A DNA stretch of 21,900 nucleotides from Bacilli bacterium (GCA_028691715.1 JAQUYR010000002.1:12963-34862), one strand, 5' to 3'; shown: positions 1-8,109, numbered from the stretch's first letter. Numbers and translations are program-made. Notes: a model not told the origin generated them from the letters alone.

Positions 1-536
1 AAGTCCAAAACATAATTCTTTATCTTATGTCCATCTTTACCAACAATACTTGATGAATTCACCTGAATCAAACCACCATTTTTTCTAATTTCTTGAATAT
101 CAGTGATTTTTACATACTCATATCTTTCAATATGCGCAACAATAGGTTGATATTTTCTAATAGACATCACATATACTATTTCACTTATATCAACATAATC
201 AGTATAAGGAAATTCTAGTAACAGATAATTGGTATTATTCATTGTGAACACTTTTTTATTTTGAAGTATCTCTAGTAAACTATCGATTCTCTTGCAGTAT
301 ATTTCTTGTCCTAAATATAACCGGATGTTTTTATCCTTAGTTGCATCCTGAAGTTGAAAAAATGTTTTTTCGGTCTTTTCGTGATCTACCTCAAACATTT
401 TCGGACGATAATGCGGTGTACAAATGATGTCTGTTATTCCTTGCTTAATGGCTTCTTCAATTAAAGCAATGGAACCCTCCATCGTTTTGCTTCCATCATC
501 AATAAAAGGAATAATATGACTGTGAATATCAACCAT
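1..536 (-). CDS. cpsB: CpsB/YwqE-type protein-tyrosine phosphatase (PHP fold), C-terminus cut off
   Basis: Manganese-dependent phosphatase of the PHP superfamily that removes phosphate from the tyrosine kinase CpsD and so tunes capsule export. The visible 178 residues start MVDIHSHIIP, giving the metal-binding HxH motif, followed by DDG, a TPHY motif near residue 43, GQE (metal-binding Glu) and AHIERYE (usual form AHPERY). The remaining C-terminal part, which should hold the last His/Asp metal ligands, lies left of the window. The start is supported by an AGGAG ribosome site 7 bases upstream (543-547). It follows cpsD by 14 bases in the cpsC-cpsD-cpsB unit. Family assignment is secure; the capsule role is inferred from the neighbours. 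Confidence 0.93.
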   Translation of the reverse strand, partial: MVDIHSHIIPFIDDGSKTMEGSIALIEEAIKQGITDIICTPHYRPKMFEVDHEKTEKTFFQLQDATKDKNIRLYLGQEIYCKRIDSLLEILQNKKVFTMNNTNYLLLEFPYTDYVDISEIVYVMSIRKYQPIVAHIERYEYVKITDIQEIRKNGGLIQVNSSSIVGKDGHKIKNYVLD

Positions 537-550
537 AAATTGCTCCTTTT

Positions 551-1294
551 TTATTTATTATGCTGTTTTTCCTTTTCCTTATAACCATAATAATTATAAG
601 AAGAATATTCGTAATAAGAGTTTGACTTCTTAGGGTCATAAAACGTGAAAGCTGCTCCTATCATTTCAACATTGTTCATTTTTAATTGACTTATTGCTTC
701 AGAAACCTGTTTCTTCTTAGTCTTACCATAAGCGACTAAAAATAAAACACCATCAGTCAGACGAGAAATATGAATGTAATCACTTATTAAAAGCACTGGT
801 GGGCAATCGACCAGGATGAAGTCAAATTCTTGACGCAATTCATCAAAGAATTGTTTCATCTTATCACTTGTCAGAATAACTGAAGCATTAGGGATTTCCC
901 CACCTCTATTGATAACTGTAACATTTTTGTAGGCTGTTTCTTTGTATAGTTTATCCTTACCAATTTTATCAACCATATATTCGCTGACACCGTCAACATT
1001 TTCGATATTGAAACTTCGGTGAAGTCTAGCTTTTCTAAAATCTAGGTCAATGGCACAAACCTTTTTTCCACTCAGTCCCAGAGCAACAGCAACATTTGCT
1101 AGAGTTGTTGTTTTCGCCTCTCCATTAACTGAAGATTCGATTTGAATAACTTTTTTCTTACCATCAATACAATAATATAAAATATTATCCTTTAAGCGGG
1201 TATAAGCTTCTTTTAAAGCTTCATTTCCATTTGAGTTATAAACAATAGCCTCATTGCGGTTTAATAATTCGATTTTGTTGTTAAAAAGATTCAT
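551..1294 (-). CDS. cpsD: CpsD/CapB-type bacterial tyrosine kinase
   Basis: Cytoplasmic BY-kinase that autophosphorylates on a C-terminal tyrosine cluster after activation by the membrane protein CpsC, controlling polysaccharide assembly. Visible motifs: an EAYTRLKDNI region near residues 29-38 typical of the N-terminus; a P-loop at 54-63 (SSVNGEAKTT); Walker A' AIDLDFRKAR at 81-90; Walker B FILVDCPP at 159-166; and seven tyrosines between residues 227 and 238 close to the C-terminus. The P-loop reads GEAKT where the family usually has GEGKS/T. Length (247 aa) is normal. The start overlaps the cpsC stop by four bases (ATGA), indicating coupled translation, with a GGGGGAAG ribosome site inside cpsC. 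Confidence 0.94.
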   Translation of the reverse strand: MNLFNNKIELLNRNEAIVYNSNGNEALKEAYTRLKDNILYYCIDGKKKVIQIESSVNGEAKTTTLANVAVALGLSGKKVCAIDLDFRKARLHRSFNIENVDGVSEYMVDKIGKDKLYKETAYKNVTVINRGGEIPNASVILTSDKMKQFFDELRQEFDFILVDCPPVLLISDYIHISRLTDGVLFLVAYGKTKKKQVSEAISQLKMNNVEMIGAAFTFYDPKKSNSYYEYSSYNYYGYKEKEKQHNK

Positions 1295-2019
1295 TCTTTG
1301 CTTCCCCCATTACCTTGAATATTTTGTAGTAATGCTAAAACATTGATTTTAAACATTCTTTCAAATTCATCTTTAGAAGTAAAGGTATCATCTATTAAAT
1401 ACTTAATTAAAACAATACCCAAAGAAACTATTAAACCCAATAGGACACTTATGACTAAAACTGTTGTTGCCCCACGAGATCCTGTTGCCTCATAAGCATA
1501 TTCCATATCGACTAGCTTATTTGCTAGAACATTATATTTATATTCGCCGTTTTCCATAACATTAGCGGCTTCCATAGCTTTATCTAAAACTGTATTTACC
1601 AGTTTAACAGCAAGTGTTGTGCTTCCAGCTTTTGCTGTTATCCTCACGATCAGGGAATTCGTCGTAACCCCTACAGTAATGGAGTCGACTATTTGCTCCT
1701 TTGTTAAACCGTATTCCTTCAATTCATCCTTTACCAGTTCAATTACTGAATCAGAAACGATAAAGTCCTTAAATGTGTTTATTAAATAATTTGAATATAA
1801 GTAATCCTGATATCCACTTGTTGTTGTTGAACTATTTTCTGCCATAACAATAGCTGTTGCATCAGCAGAATACGTAGTCTTTCTAATGCCAAAGCCATAA
1901 ATAGATCCGCATAAAATAAAAATAAAGGTAACAATAATTATCATTAAAAGGTTTTTCTTTACTAAAAAGAATAAATCGCTTATTGATAATCCTCGTTCCT
2001 CATATTTTTCTTCAACCAT
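1291..2019 (-). CDS. cpsC: CpsC/Wzz-type chain-length determinant and kinase activator
   Basis: Membrane polysaccharide co-polymerase that sets glycan chain length and activates the partner kinase CpsD. The 242 residues show the Wzz layout: a short cytoplasmic N-terminus, membrane segment at about 24-43, an extracytoplasmic domain rich in Thr/Ser/Val, and a second membrane segment at about 186-206 followed by a cytoplasmic tail (IDDTFTSKDEFERMF) that in this family contacts the kinase. It ends in TGA inside the ATGA overlap with cpsD, showing TGA is a true stop here. Upstream are GGAAG/GTGG ribosome-site candidates and an extended -10 element. First gene of the cpsCDB unit. Confidence 0.92.
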   Translation of the reverse strand: MVEEKYEERGLSISDLFFLVKKNLLMIIIVTFIFILCGSIYGFGIRKTTYSADATAIVMAENSSTTTSGYQDYLYSNYLINTFKDFIVSDSVIELVKDELKEYGLTKEQIVDSITVGVTTNSLIVRITAKAGSTTLAVKLVNTVLDKAMEAANVMENGEYKYNVLANKLVDMEYAYEATGSRGATTVLVISVLLGLIVSLGIVLIKYLIDDTFTSKDEFERMFKINVLALLQNIQGNGGSKE

Positions 2020-2068
2020 AATACCGCCACTTCCTGTTCTTTTTTATTTTACATCATTTTCCATAAGT

Positions 2069-2077
2069 AGTATAACA
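2069..2077 (-). promoter_or_regulatory. candidate extended -10 promoter for cpsCDB
   Basis: On the minus strand this reads TGTTATACT, an extended -10 (TGn plus TATACT). No good -35 hexamer lies 17 bases upstream (the base run there is TAGATT). It sits just after the nahK terminator and about 50 bases before the cpsC start, which is the expected place. Tentative. Confidence 0.45.
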
Positions 2078-2084
2078 TATTAGA

Positions 2085-2120
2085 TAATAAAAATCTACAA
2101 CAATAAATTTTTGTAGATTT
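2085..2120 (-). terminator. rho-independent terminator of nahK
   Basis: A perfect 10-base inverted repeat (2091-2100 with 2111-2120, AAATCTACAA paired to TTGTAGATTT) with a 10-base loop. On the minus strand it is followed by a T-rich run. It lies 13 bases after the nahK stop and separates nahK from cpsC. Confidence 0.75.
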
Positions 2121-2133
2121 AAATTTTTATATT

Positions 2134-3264
2134 TTAAACTAAAAATTCCTCGCTATAGTCTAGTTCTTTTAAAACTCGTTTGATTAGAGCTTTTATTTCC
2201 CTCTCACTACTCTCGATTTCTTTAACAAGTTTTATTTGATTACGAGCTCGTTCGAGATTATGCGTGCTGTGAGTGGTTCTAAAATACAGGTCACCATCTA
2301 AATAATCATCAAGAAATCGCATAGCAATTTCACAAGTTATGATCAAATACCCATCATACAAAGCATCAGTTTCTGCTGGCTTTATGATATCCTTTACCTC
2401 ACTCAAGAAACCTCTTGTGAAGGCTTCAATCAATTCCAGACTAATCTTTACTTTATCGAGATTAACCTCATCCTCTGCAGCTATAGAAGCTCCAATTCTT
2501 AAAGCATCACCATAATCATATAGGATTGATCCCTTCATAACAGTATCCAAGTCGATTAGACAAAGAGCCTTTCCCGTTTCATCATCGATCATAACATTGC
2601 TCAGTTTAGTATCATTATGGGTAACTCTCTGAGGGATTATCTTCTTTTCTAGTTTCGTAACAATTGATGGAAAAATATCACTATGACTGATAATAAAATT
2701 TATCTCTTCCTGACAATCTTTTACTCTATTGCACTTATCCAGTTTAACAATATCCTGAAATCTTTCATATCGATACGGAGTGTCATGGAAATGACTGATG
2801 GTATCGTCTAAAATTCTCGTATGAAAATCACTCAAAAGTGTCTGAAATTCTCCAACAGCCCGACCTACTTCGAGAAACATTTGTGGTGACTCGATGACAT
2901 CATAAGTCTTAGCTCCACTAATATATTGCATACAGCGCCAATATTTATTCCTATAAATGACAACATCCTGATTTAATCGGCTAGTTACAATATTCAAAAC
3001 TGCCCGATTGGGATCTCTACCTTCATAAATGACTTTCTTCCTGATGTGTTCTGTTACTTCTTTAATATTATGCATCATTCCAAAAGGGCTATTAAATACA
3101 TGAGTGTTAATCTGTTGTAAAATGTAATTGCACTCAGGCATAACAACCATAAAAGTTTGATTGATATGACCACTCTCTATTTCTATAATCTCTAAGATCT
3201 TTTCGGAATTTAAAAATTCGTCCGCTACTTTTCTTAATTCAGTTGGCATTTCCTTATTATTCAT
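2134..3264 (-). CDS. nahK: N-acetylhexosamine 1-kinase (NahK/LnpB-like)
   Basis: Anomeric kinase that phosphorylates GlcNAc or GalNAc at C1 with ATP, giving HexNAc-1-phosphate for conversion to UDP-HexNAc. The protein (376 aa) follows the bifidobacterial NahK pattern closely from memory: GHINQTF near residue 32, YILQQINT at 47-54, HFHDTPYRYE near 158, the catalytic loop THNDTKLSN at 215-223 (catalytic Asp218), LIDLDT at 236-241 (metal-binding Asp238), then GDALRIGAS and RFLDDYLDGDLYF. Start supported by a GAGG site 9 bases upstream. It has a private consensus promoter and a terminator, so it is a single-gene unit. No lacto-N-biose phosphorylase is seen nearby, so a role in salvage or in feeding surface glycan synthesis is inferred. 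Confidence 0.9.
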   Translation of the reverse strand: MNNKEMPTELRKVADEFLNSEKILEIIEIESGHINQTFMVVMPECNYILQQINTHVFNSPFGMMHNIKEVTEHIRKKVIYEGRDPNRAVLNIVTSRLNQDVVIYRNKYWRCMQYISGAKTYDVIESPQMFLEVGRAVGEFQTLLSDFHTRILDDTISHFHDTPYRYERFQDIVKLDKCNRVKDCQEEINFIISHSDIFPSIVTKLEKKIIPQRVTHNDTKLSNVMIDDETGKALCLIDLDTVMKGSILYDYGDALRIGASIAAEDEVNLDKVKISLELIEAFTRGFLSEVKDIIKPAETDALYDGYLIITCEIAMRFLDDYLDGDLYFRTTHSTHNLERARNQIKLVKEIESSEREIKALIKRVLKELDYSEEFLV

Positions 3265-3288
3265 TTTAATTCCTCTTTCCCCAAAATA

Positions 3289-3317
3289 ATTATATTAATT
3301 TTGCTTTTTTTTGTCAA
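3289..3317 (-). promoter_or_regulatory. consensus sigma-A promoter of nahK
   Basis: On the minus strand TTGACA (3312-3317) and TATAAT (3289-3294) are separated by exactly 17 bases: a full-consensus housekeeping promoter, 25 bases ahead of the nahK start. No operator-like palindrome overlaps it. Confidence 0.85.
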
Positions 3318-3333
3318 TTATATTTTTTGATGA

Positions 3334-4107
3334 TCAAATACATAATGACCGATGTTTCCTACTAGTAATCCATATCACCAGTTTATAAATCCCAAAACTA
3401 ATAAAAAATGAACCGACAATTTGTGCTAAAGAAACGATAACAGGGTAAAACACCTTAGACATGTTATAAACAATCATTAATGGTTTTATCCCCACAGCAT
3501 CATTCAAAAACATCATATTAGTACCAAATATAATGTTAAAGCCATAAACAAGGGCACTAAAGACAAATAGAGAAATACTATACAACCCAAAAACTTTCAA
3601 ATTGGGTTTATAATATCCCGATATAACTATCAGAATTCCGATATAAATTGCCAGACTATGATACACTAGGCTATGAATTGTAAGAACGTGAAGAAGTGGA
3701 TGAATAGCTAAAGCTGTTGAAGGATATAAAAGAAAGGCACTTCCAGCCACTATTTGCCCGAAAAATAAGCAAGCCTCCCCTAATTCTTTTAATTTTCCCT
3801 TACCATAACTAGCCAGTCCAGAAGCATAAATAAAAATACTACAGTAGTATAGTGGAATCCAATCATTCCTAGTAACATTCTCTCTAATTGTCAGATTCCA
3901 TATAATTTTTAAAATCTCCAAGATTAATACCAGCCAAAAGACAGTTCTAATTATCCCTCTGATTTTTGATTTTTCTGTTTTGTAAGTCATTAGGAGAAGG
4001 ATGGTTATTAAAAATATCCCCAATAAAGTAAATACTAAGTGTTGCCATCCTAAAAGACCTTGAATCTCTCCAATTCCATCATTTGAAAAAAAACTGTTTA
4101 AAATCAT
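3334..4107 (-). CDS. YwaF/TIGR02206-like integral membrane protein
   Basis: Membrane protein of 257 residues with about six or seven hydrophobic segments and no soluble domain. The N-terminal region (GLLGWQHLVFTLLGIFL) and the WIPLYYCSIFIYASGL segment at about residues 83-98 resemble the YwaF/TIGR02206 family, in which a conserved Leu/His/Cys-Ser helix lies in this position. Function is not known to me for this family. It starts 3 bases after the stop of the Wzy-like gene, and its ribosome site (GGGAG) overlaps that stop, so the two are translated together and this protein may serve the same envelope pathway. Family call moderate; function unassigned. Confidence 0.7.
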   Translation of the reverse strand: MILNSFFSNDGIGEIQGLLGWQHLVFTLLGIFLITILLLMTYKTEKSKIRGIIRTVFWLVLILEILKIIWNLTIRENVTRNDWIPLYYCSIFIYASGLASYGKGKLKELGEACLFFGQIVAGSAFLLYPSTALAIHPLLHVLTIHSLVYHSLAIYIGILIVISGYYKPNLKVFGLYSISLFVFSALVYGFNIIFGTNMMFLNDAVGIKPLMIVYNMSKVFYPVIVSLAQIVGSFFISFGIYKLVIWITSRKHRSLCI

Positions 4108-4110
4108 TTG

Positions 4111-5466
4111 CTATTCTCCCTTAATTTTTACTTCTTCTTCTAGAACAGCTAAAAGAACAACGAAAACAACCATGTAGTTCATAAAATAATAACTAACATC
4201 AAATAATCCATACAATCCTGAAGTAGCAAAACTAAAGATGACGATTATTTTTTTAATATTTATCTTCTTTATCAACAAATAATATTTCTGAATAAAATGA
4301 AATAATAAGGCTCCAACACCGACTAATCCCGTCGTATATAAGGTATGCATAACTGTACTGTGTCCCCAAATATAAATACCATCCGTTGTGAAGAAAGGAG
4401 CAAACATTCCATAACCAAATAAAGGTTCATTCTTAATATCTGCTATAATCTTTTGATAAATGGGAACTCGACCATTAATACTGTCAATATCAATTTTTAA
4501 GACAAAAGAATAAAACTTTTGATAATAGTCCGGGTAATATTTTGCAGAGTAAGAAAAGAAGAAAATTGATGACAACAACAAAATGTTCAGTGTTGATATA
4601 AATGTCCATCTATCCCTAGCATAGACAAAGCATATAGGGAGAAGTATCACAAGACAAAGAGCCATCGAAGCAATTGATCCCCGAGAGTAAGTGAAAATTA
4701 TTGCTAGTATTTGTAAGAAGGCGATTAATAAGTACAGAACTGTTCGCCATGTTTTTTTAGAAATTGATAGATAAAATGTAAATGGTAAGATCAATAAAAG
4801 CATTAATCCAATATTATTAGTGCTTCCCCAGCCAACATTTAATTCCTTATTTAAAAGACTGTCAATAAAACTTTCCTGTAAATAGTAATATGTGAATGCC
4901 TGTAATAGAAGAAAAATTCCCAGATACATCATAAGGCGAGCAATTTCTTCAAATTTTATCTTTGATGTTGAAGCAAGAAAGGAATAGAAGAATAAAAGAC
5001 CTCCCGCACAAAGGAGTAAAAAAGCTGTCTGTTTAAAAAAGTAATCAGCCATAATATTTATTCCGCCTAAAATAATGGCGAAACAAAGAATCAATAAGCC
5101 ATTAAAAAATGCCCCTGTCTTTAGTTTTACCTTTTTAACAAAGATTCCAACAATAAGACCAATAAAAACAATTGCCACTCCAATGTATAGACAAAGAGGA
5201 ACCGTATAGGCATCAAATGGTCTGGCAAAAATAAACGGTGTGAAAATCAACCATGGTAAGAAATAAGCCGTGTTCTTAAAAAAGACTAACAAAAAGGCTC
5301 CAACAATACCAATTATGACGAATTCTATTGCTTCTAATTTATAGATTGTAGTTTCACCAATTATTTTATTTATAGATAAAAAAGAAAATAACCAAAATAT
5401 ATAAAATACTGCTAATACAGCAGGAATATAGACTTTCCCTTTTAAAAACTTTTCAATTTTTTGCAT
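4111..5466 (-). CDS. O-antigen ligase/polymerase (WaaL/Wzy-like) membrane protein
   Basis: Polytopic protein of 451 residues with about 11-12 membrane segments, of the family that transfers or polymerises undecaprenyl-linked glycans outside the membrane. Key marks: YSRGS at 260-264 closing a membrane helix; the extracytoplasmic loop with NGRVPIY (Arg333) leading to NEPLFGYG (346-353); and a His (369) in GHSTVMH followed by the LYTTGLVG helix, all as in the Wzy_C/WaaL family. The start has GGGGA 6 bases upstream and lies behind a good promoter. It is first in a two-gene unit with the YwaF-like protein. Whether it is a polymerase (Wzy) or a ligase cannot be settled from the sequence. Confidence 0.85.
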   Translation of the reverse strand: MQKIEKFLKGKVYIPAVLAVFYIFWLFSFLSINKIIGETTIYKLEAIEFVIIGIVGAFLLVFFKNTAYFLPWLIFTPFIFARPFDAYTVPLCLYIGVAIVFIGLIVGIFVKKVKLKTGAFFNGLLILCFAIILGGINIMADYFFKQTAFLLLCAGGLLFFYSFLASTSKIKFEEIARLMMYLGIFLLLQAFTYYYLQESFIDSLLNKELNVGWGSTNNIGLMLLLILPFTFYLSISKKTWRTVLYLLIAFLQILAIIFTYSRGSIASMALCLVILLPICFVYARDRWTFISTLNILLLSSIFFFSYSAKYYPDYYQKFYSFVLKIDIDSINGRVPIYQKIIADIKNEPLFGYGMFAPFFTTDGIYIWGHSTVMHTLYTTGLVGVGALLFHFIQKYYLLIKKINIKKIIVIFSFATSGLYGLFDVSYYFMNYMVVFVVLLAVLEEEVKIKGE

Positions 5467-5510
5467 GTTTTTCCCCGAAAATATTTCTTTATAATATGTT
5501 TTGTTACCTT

Positions 5511-5539
5511 ATTATACCATGTCTTCCTCTTGTTGTTAA
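5511..5539 (-). promoter_or_regulatory. sigma-A promoter of the O-antigen ligase-like gene
   Basis: Minus strand TTAACA (5534-5539), 17-base spacer, TATAAT (5511-5516), preceded by TGG that forms an extended -10. It lies 45 bases before the start codon, after the VanZ-like gene's terminator. Confidence 0.75.
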
Positions 5540-5559
5540 GTCCTATTAAAAGTTTTATC

Positions 5560-5590
5560 CATAAATAAAATGCCCGGTTTCCTAGGCATT
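5560..5590 (-). terminator. terminator hairpin after the VanZ-like gene
   Basis: AATGCC (5585-5590) pairs with GGCATT (5569-5574) on the minus strand, with inner AGG/CC pairing and a small A-rich loop, followed by TTATTTAT. The TAG stop of the VanZ-like gene (5582-5584) lies inside the hairpin. Confidence 0.65.
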
Positions 5591-6070
5591 ATTAGAAGTT
5601 TTATGTTTTTTTATAAAGGTAATTAATACACAAATTGCTGTCCCTAAAAAATATCCACAGCAATCAATCATCATGTCAGTTATTTGATATCCCCGATTAA
5701 TGGCAAACAATTGCAGTACTTCAGCAATTATAGCAACTATTACTCCTGAAAAAGAAGTGATGATTATTGTTTTAAACAAATCTTTTGTAAAGGCATTATA
5801 TGTTAGAAAACCTAAAATTCCCACAACAAAGAAAGAGCCAAAATGTCCTACTATTTTTCTTATGAGCAAATGAACTATCTCAAAATCAAATTCAAATTTA
5901 TTAAAAGAAAGAAAATTGATGACTTTTATGAATATGCTAGTAATTACACCAGATTCTTCTGAGGAAATCTCTCCTGATTGCAAAGAAAAAAGCCATACTA
6001 TCCCCACACAAATGATATACAGCATTAAATAGATATACTTTATTACCTGTTTTTTCTCTACAATTTTCAT
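5582..6070 (-). CDS. VanZ-like family membrane protein
   Basis: Small membrane protein (162 aa) with four to five hydrophobic segments. It shows the VanZ-like pattern: a first helix ending in FSLQSGEISSEES, then IRKIVGHFGSFFVVGILGF (the family's Arg/Lys-x-x-x-H-x-x-x-x-G helix), and later IAEVLQLFAINRGYQITDMMIDCCG, matching the E-LQ-x-x-x-x-R-x-x-x-x-D-x-x-x-D-x-x-G signature. VanZ itself gives low-level teicoplanin resistance; most relatives have no proven role. It lies 42 bases behind popT with an AGGGAG ribosome site. A role in envelope maintenance is inferred from neighbours only. Confidence 0.85.
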   Translation of the reverse strand: MKIVEKKQVIKYIYLMLYIICVGIVWLFSLQSGEISSEESGVITSIFIKVINFLSFNKFEFDFEIVHLLIRKIVGHFGSFFVVGILGFLTYNAFTKDLFKTIIITSFSGVIVAIIAEVLQLFAINRGYQITDMMIDCCGYFLGTAICVLITFIKKHKTSNNA

Positions 6071-6090
6071 ACATTAACTCCCTATATAAT

Positions 6091-6118
6091 AAATAGATGA
6101 GAAATTCCCCATCTATTT
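6091..6118 (-). terminator. hairpin at the end of popT
   Basis: Nine-base arms AAATAGATG (6091-6099) and CATCTATTT (6110-6118) around a 10-base loop. The popT TAG stop (6113-6115) sits in the upstream arm. The following bases are AT-rich but not a clean T-run, so it may only attenuate readthrough into the VanZ-like gene. Confidence 0.5.
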
Positions 6119-7015
6119 GTTTTCAATCTTTATATTATTATTTCTGTTTTTATCAGTTTTCGGTAAAAAATGAGCTAATATTATTCCTATTATCAAGCAA
6201 ATAATTCCTATAATGATTGTTAAAGCATCAAGTGAAGGAATACTATTTTGATACTCCTCAAGACTAGCCCAAACTATTGAGAAAGGTGAAGCGACAAGGA
6301 GTCCTAAAATAGCAGAATAAACTATTCTTGGGCATTTAATCATCAATTTATTGATCAGTTTAGAGATAAAAACCACTCCTAAAATTGCTCCGATTCCAAA
6401 TAGCAAGATGACAAAAAAAGCATTACTAAAGTTTAATCTCCAAAGTTCTGATAAAAACTGACTGATAGTAGTCATCAAGAAGGCGTAGTAACCAAAAGCC
6501 ATCAGTACTAGTGAGCCACTAACTCCAGGTATTACCATAGCCATTGAGCAAATAATACCCAAGAAAAACATTATGATAATAATCTTAGTATTGATAATGA
6601 TATTTGTTTCCTCAACAGTTTTTAATAGTGATATCACCAACATTAGTAAAATAGCAACAATAAAACCGATAAAATCTTTATACGTTTTTTTACCATATTT
6701 CTTAGTAGTGGAGTAAATTTCTGGAATTGATCCAATTACTAAACCAATGAAGAAAAGAATGGTTGCTACAGGAAATAGTTCTAATAATTTAGTTATGGCA
6801 AAAATAGAAATAATAATTCCCAGTACTAAACCAGCAAGAAGTGTCCAGGTATCCTTAATAACTTTAAAGGGGTGTTTAAAAAAGTTACTAAAAATATAGA
6901 TTATTTTATCATAAACATTTAGAATAACTGCCATAGTTCCCCCGCTAAATCCAGGAATGACATTAGCAATCCCAATAAAGATACCTTTACAAAAATCAAT
7001 TATTCTTGCTTTCAT
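6113..7015 (-). CDS. popT: DUF368 undecaprenyl-phosphate translocase (PopT)
   Basis: Polytopic protein of 300 residues of the DUF368 family, members of which (PopT) were shown to return undecaprenyl phosphate from the outer to the inner face of the membrane for reuse. The duplicated signature is plain: IGIANVIPGFSGGTMA at about 14-29 and MVIPGVSGSLVLMAFGYY in the second half, each within re-entrant-type hydrophobic stretches. I place the start at 7013-7015 because GGAGA lies 8 bases before it. A longer reading to 7051 would overlap the upstream gene by 19 bases and has no better ribosome site. It lies 17 bases behind the opine-dehydrogenase-like gene and about 1.3 kb from uppP. Confidence 0.87.
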   Translation of the reverse strand: MKARIIDFCKGIFIGIANVIPGFSGGTMAVILNVYDKIIYIFSNFFKHPFKVIKDTWTLLAGLVLGIIISIFAITKLLELFPVATILFFIGLVIGSIPEIYSTTKKYGKKTYKDFIGFIVAILLMLVISLLKTVEETNIIINTKIIIIMFFLGIICSMAMVIPGVSGSLVLMAFGYYAFLMTTISQFLSELWRLNFSNAFFVILLFGIGAILGVVFISKLINKLMIKCPRIVYSAILGLLVASPFSIVWASLEEYQNSIPSLDALTIIIGIICLIIGIILAHFLPKTDKNRNNNIKIENK

Positions 7016-7032
7016 AAATTTTCTCCATACAA

Positions 7033-8109
7033 TTAAACTTTTGAACTGCAATCCTTTAATATCTTTTTAATGTTTTCTTCCCCTAAACGGGCAATTGTTC
7101 TTCCATTGAGCCTCATATCTCTCTTTAAGGCTGAAGAAGCCAATTCAATTAGGGCCGTAGTTATTGGTGTTGCTATTTCTAACTCTCTTCCAAGAGTTTC
7201 AAGCATAACCAATCCTTGAGGAACATCTTCAGTAATATATCTGGAATCAGCTGATACTGGTCCTTTTGCCCTTGTTGGCATTCCCGCATACCAGAAGAAA
7301 ACCTCTTTAGCATCTAGTGAATCATCTAAGCTGTTGCGATATTTACACGCTTCAACATATGGCACTCTTTCAAATCCCAGTTTTTGTAAAATATCCATTT
7401 TTTCTTTATCCAAAGCTTCTAGAATATTCCAAACGCTTGGAGTAAATACTTCGTGATACATACAGTATTCCCCTTCAGTTTTCTCTATTCGGGGAATACT
7501 CATAATAGCTCCAACTGTATGAACTATTAAATTGGGATTGTGAAGAGCCGCTTCAACAACATTGTCTAGATAAGTAAAAGGAAATCCAAGTTTATCTAGT
7601 TTTTCTTGAGCATAACCAATCATCTTTGAGGGATATACCCCCAGAGGATTTCTGGCATTACGAAAACCAATCTTTATCTTACCGGGTTCAAATATTCGAC
7701 AATCAATAAATGAGCTTTGGGCTTCAACAACCACTATATCTTCATGGCAATGTTTTAACATATAAGCAGTGGATAAATATCCAGGGTTTATCAACACAAT
7801 TTGATTCTTTAATAGATAAGGCACTATTCTGGTAATTAACTCTTCATGATAATTTGTCTGAATGTAAATAATGATAATTTCAGCTTTTTGGATTTCTTTT
7901 AAATCCCTGGTAACAGTTTTAATATTTGTTGTTACCACTTCATCATTTTCATAAAGACTTATTCTACCATTATTTTTTTGTAAATAATTAAAATTATCAT
8001 CGTGCATAGATCTCGATGTTTTTATTAGAGTAATTTCGTGTCCTCGTAAACTTAAATCAGCAGCAACAGCACATCCACCGTTGCCAGCTCCTAAAATTGC
8101 AATTTTCAT
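7033..8109 (-). CDS. NAD(P)-dependent opine/octopine dehydrogenase family protein
   Basis: 358-residue oxidoreductase with an N-terminal Rossmann fold (ILGAGNGGCAVAADLSLRGH, GxGxxG at 7-12) and a C-terminal all-helical opine-dehydrogenase domain. His190 in HNPNLIVH is at the place of the catalytic His of this family, and the later SLDAKEVFFWYAGMP and VPQGLVMLETLGRELEIATP stretches match the family. Such enzymes reductively join a 2-oxo acid to an amino group; the substrates here are unknown. Start supported by GGAGAG 7 bases upstream. It probably heads the unit with popT. No nicotianamine-synthase-like partner or metallophore transporter is seen, so a metallophore role is not supported. Confidence 0.85.
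   Translation of the reverse strand: MKIAILGAGNGGCAVAADLSLRGHEITLIKTSRSMHDDNFNYLQKNNGRISLYENDEVVTTNIKTVTRDLKEIQKAEIIIIYIQTNYHEELITRIVPYLLKNQIVLINPGYLSTAYMLKHCHEDIVVVEAQSSFIDCRIFEPGKIKIGFRNARNPLGVYPSKMIGYAQEKLDKLGFPFTYLDNVVEAALHNPNLIVHTVGAIMSIPRIEKTEGEYCMYHEVFTPSVWNILEALDKEKMDILQKLGFERVPYVEACKYRNSLDDSLDAKEVFFWYAGMPTRAKGPVSADSRYITEDVPQGLVMLETLGRELEIATPITTALIELASSALKRDMRLNGRTIARLGEENIKKILKDCSSKV

Noticed and set aside
3319..3334. Small palindrome TTTGATGATCAAA near the end of the YwaF-like gene as a terminator.
   Set aside because: The loop would be a single base and the stem is AT-only apart from one pair per arm; it is too weak to call.
7016..7051. Longer popT start at 7051.
   Set aside because: It would overlap the upstream gene by 19 bases and add 12 residues outside the family pattern; GGAGA fits the start at 7015.
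7033..8109. Glycerol-3-phosphate dehydrogenase or ketopantoate reductase for the Rossmann protein.
   Set aside because: The C-terminal half carries the opine-dehydrogenase pattern (HNPN and the following helical segments), which those families lack.
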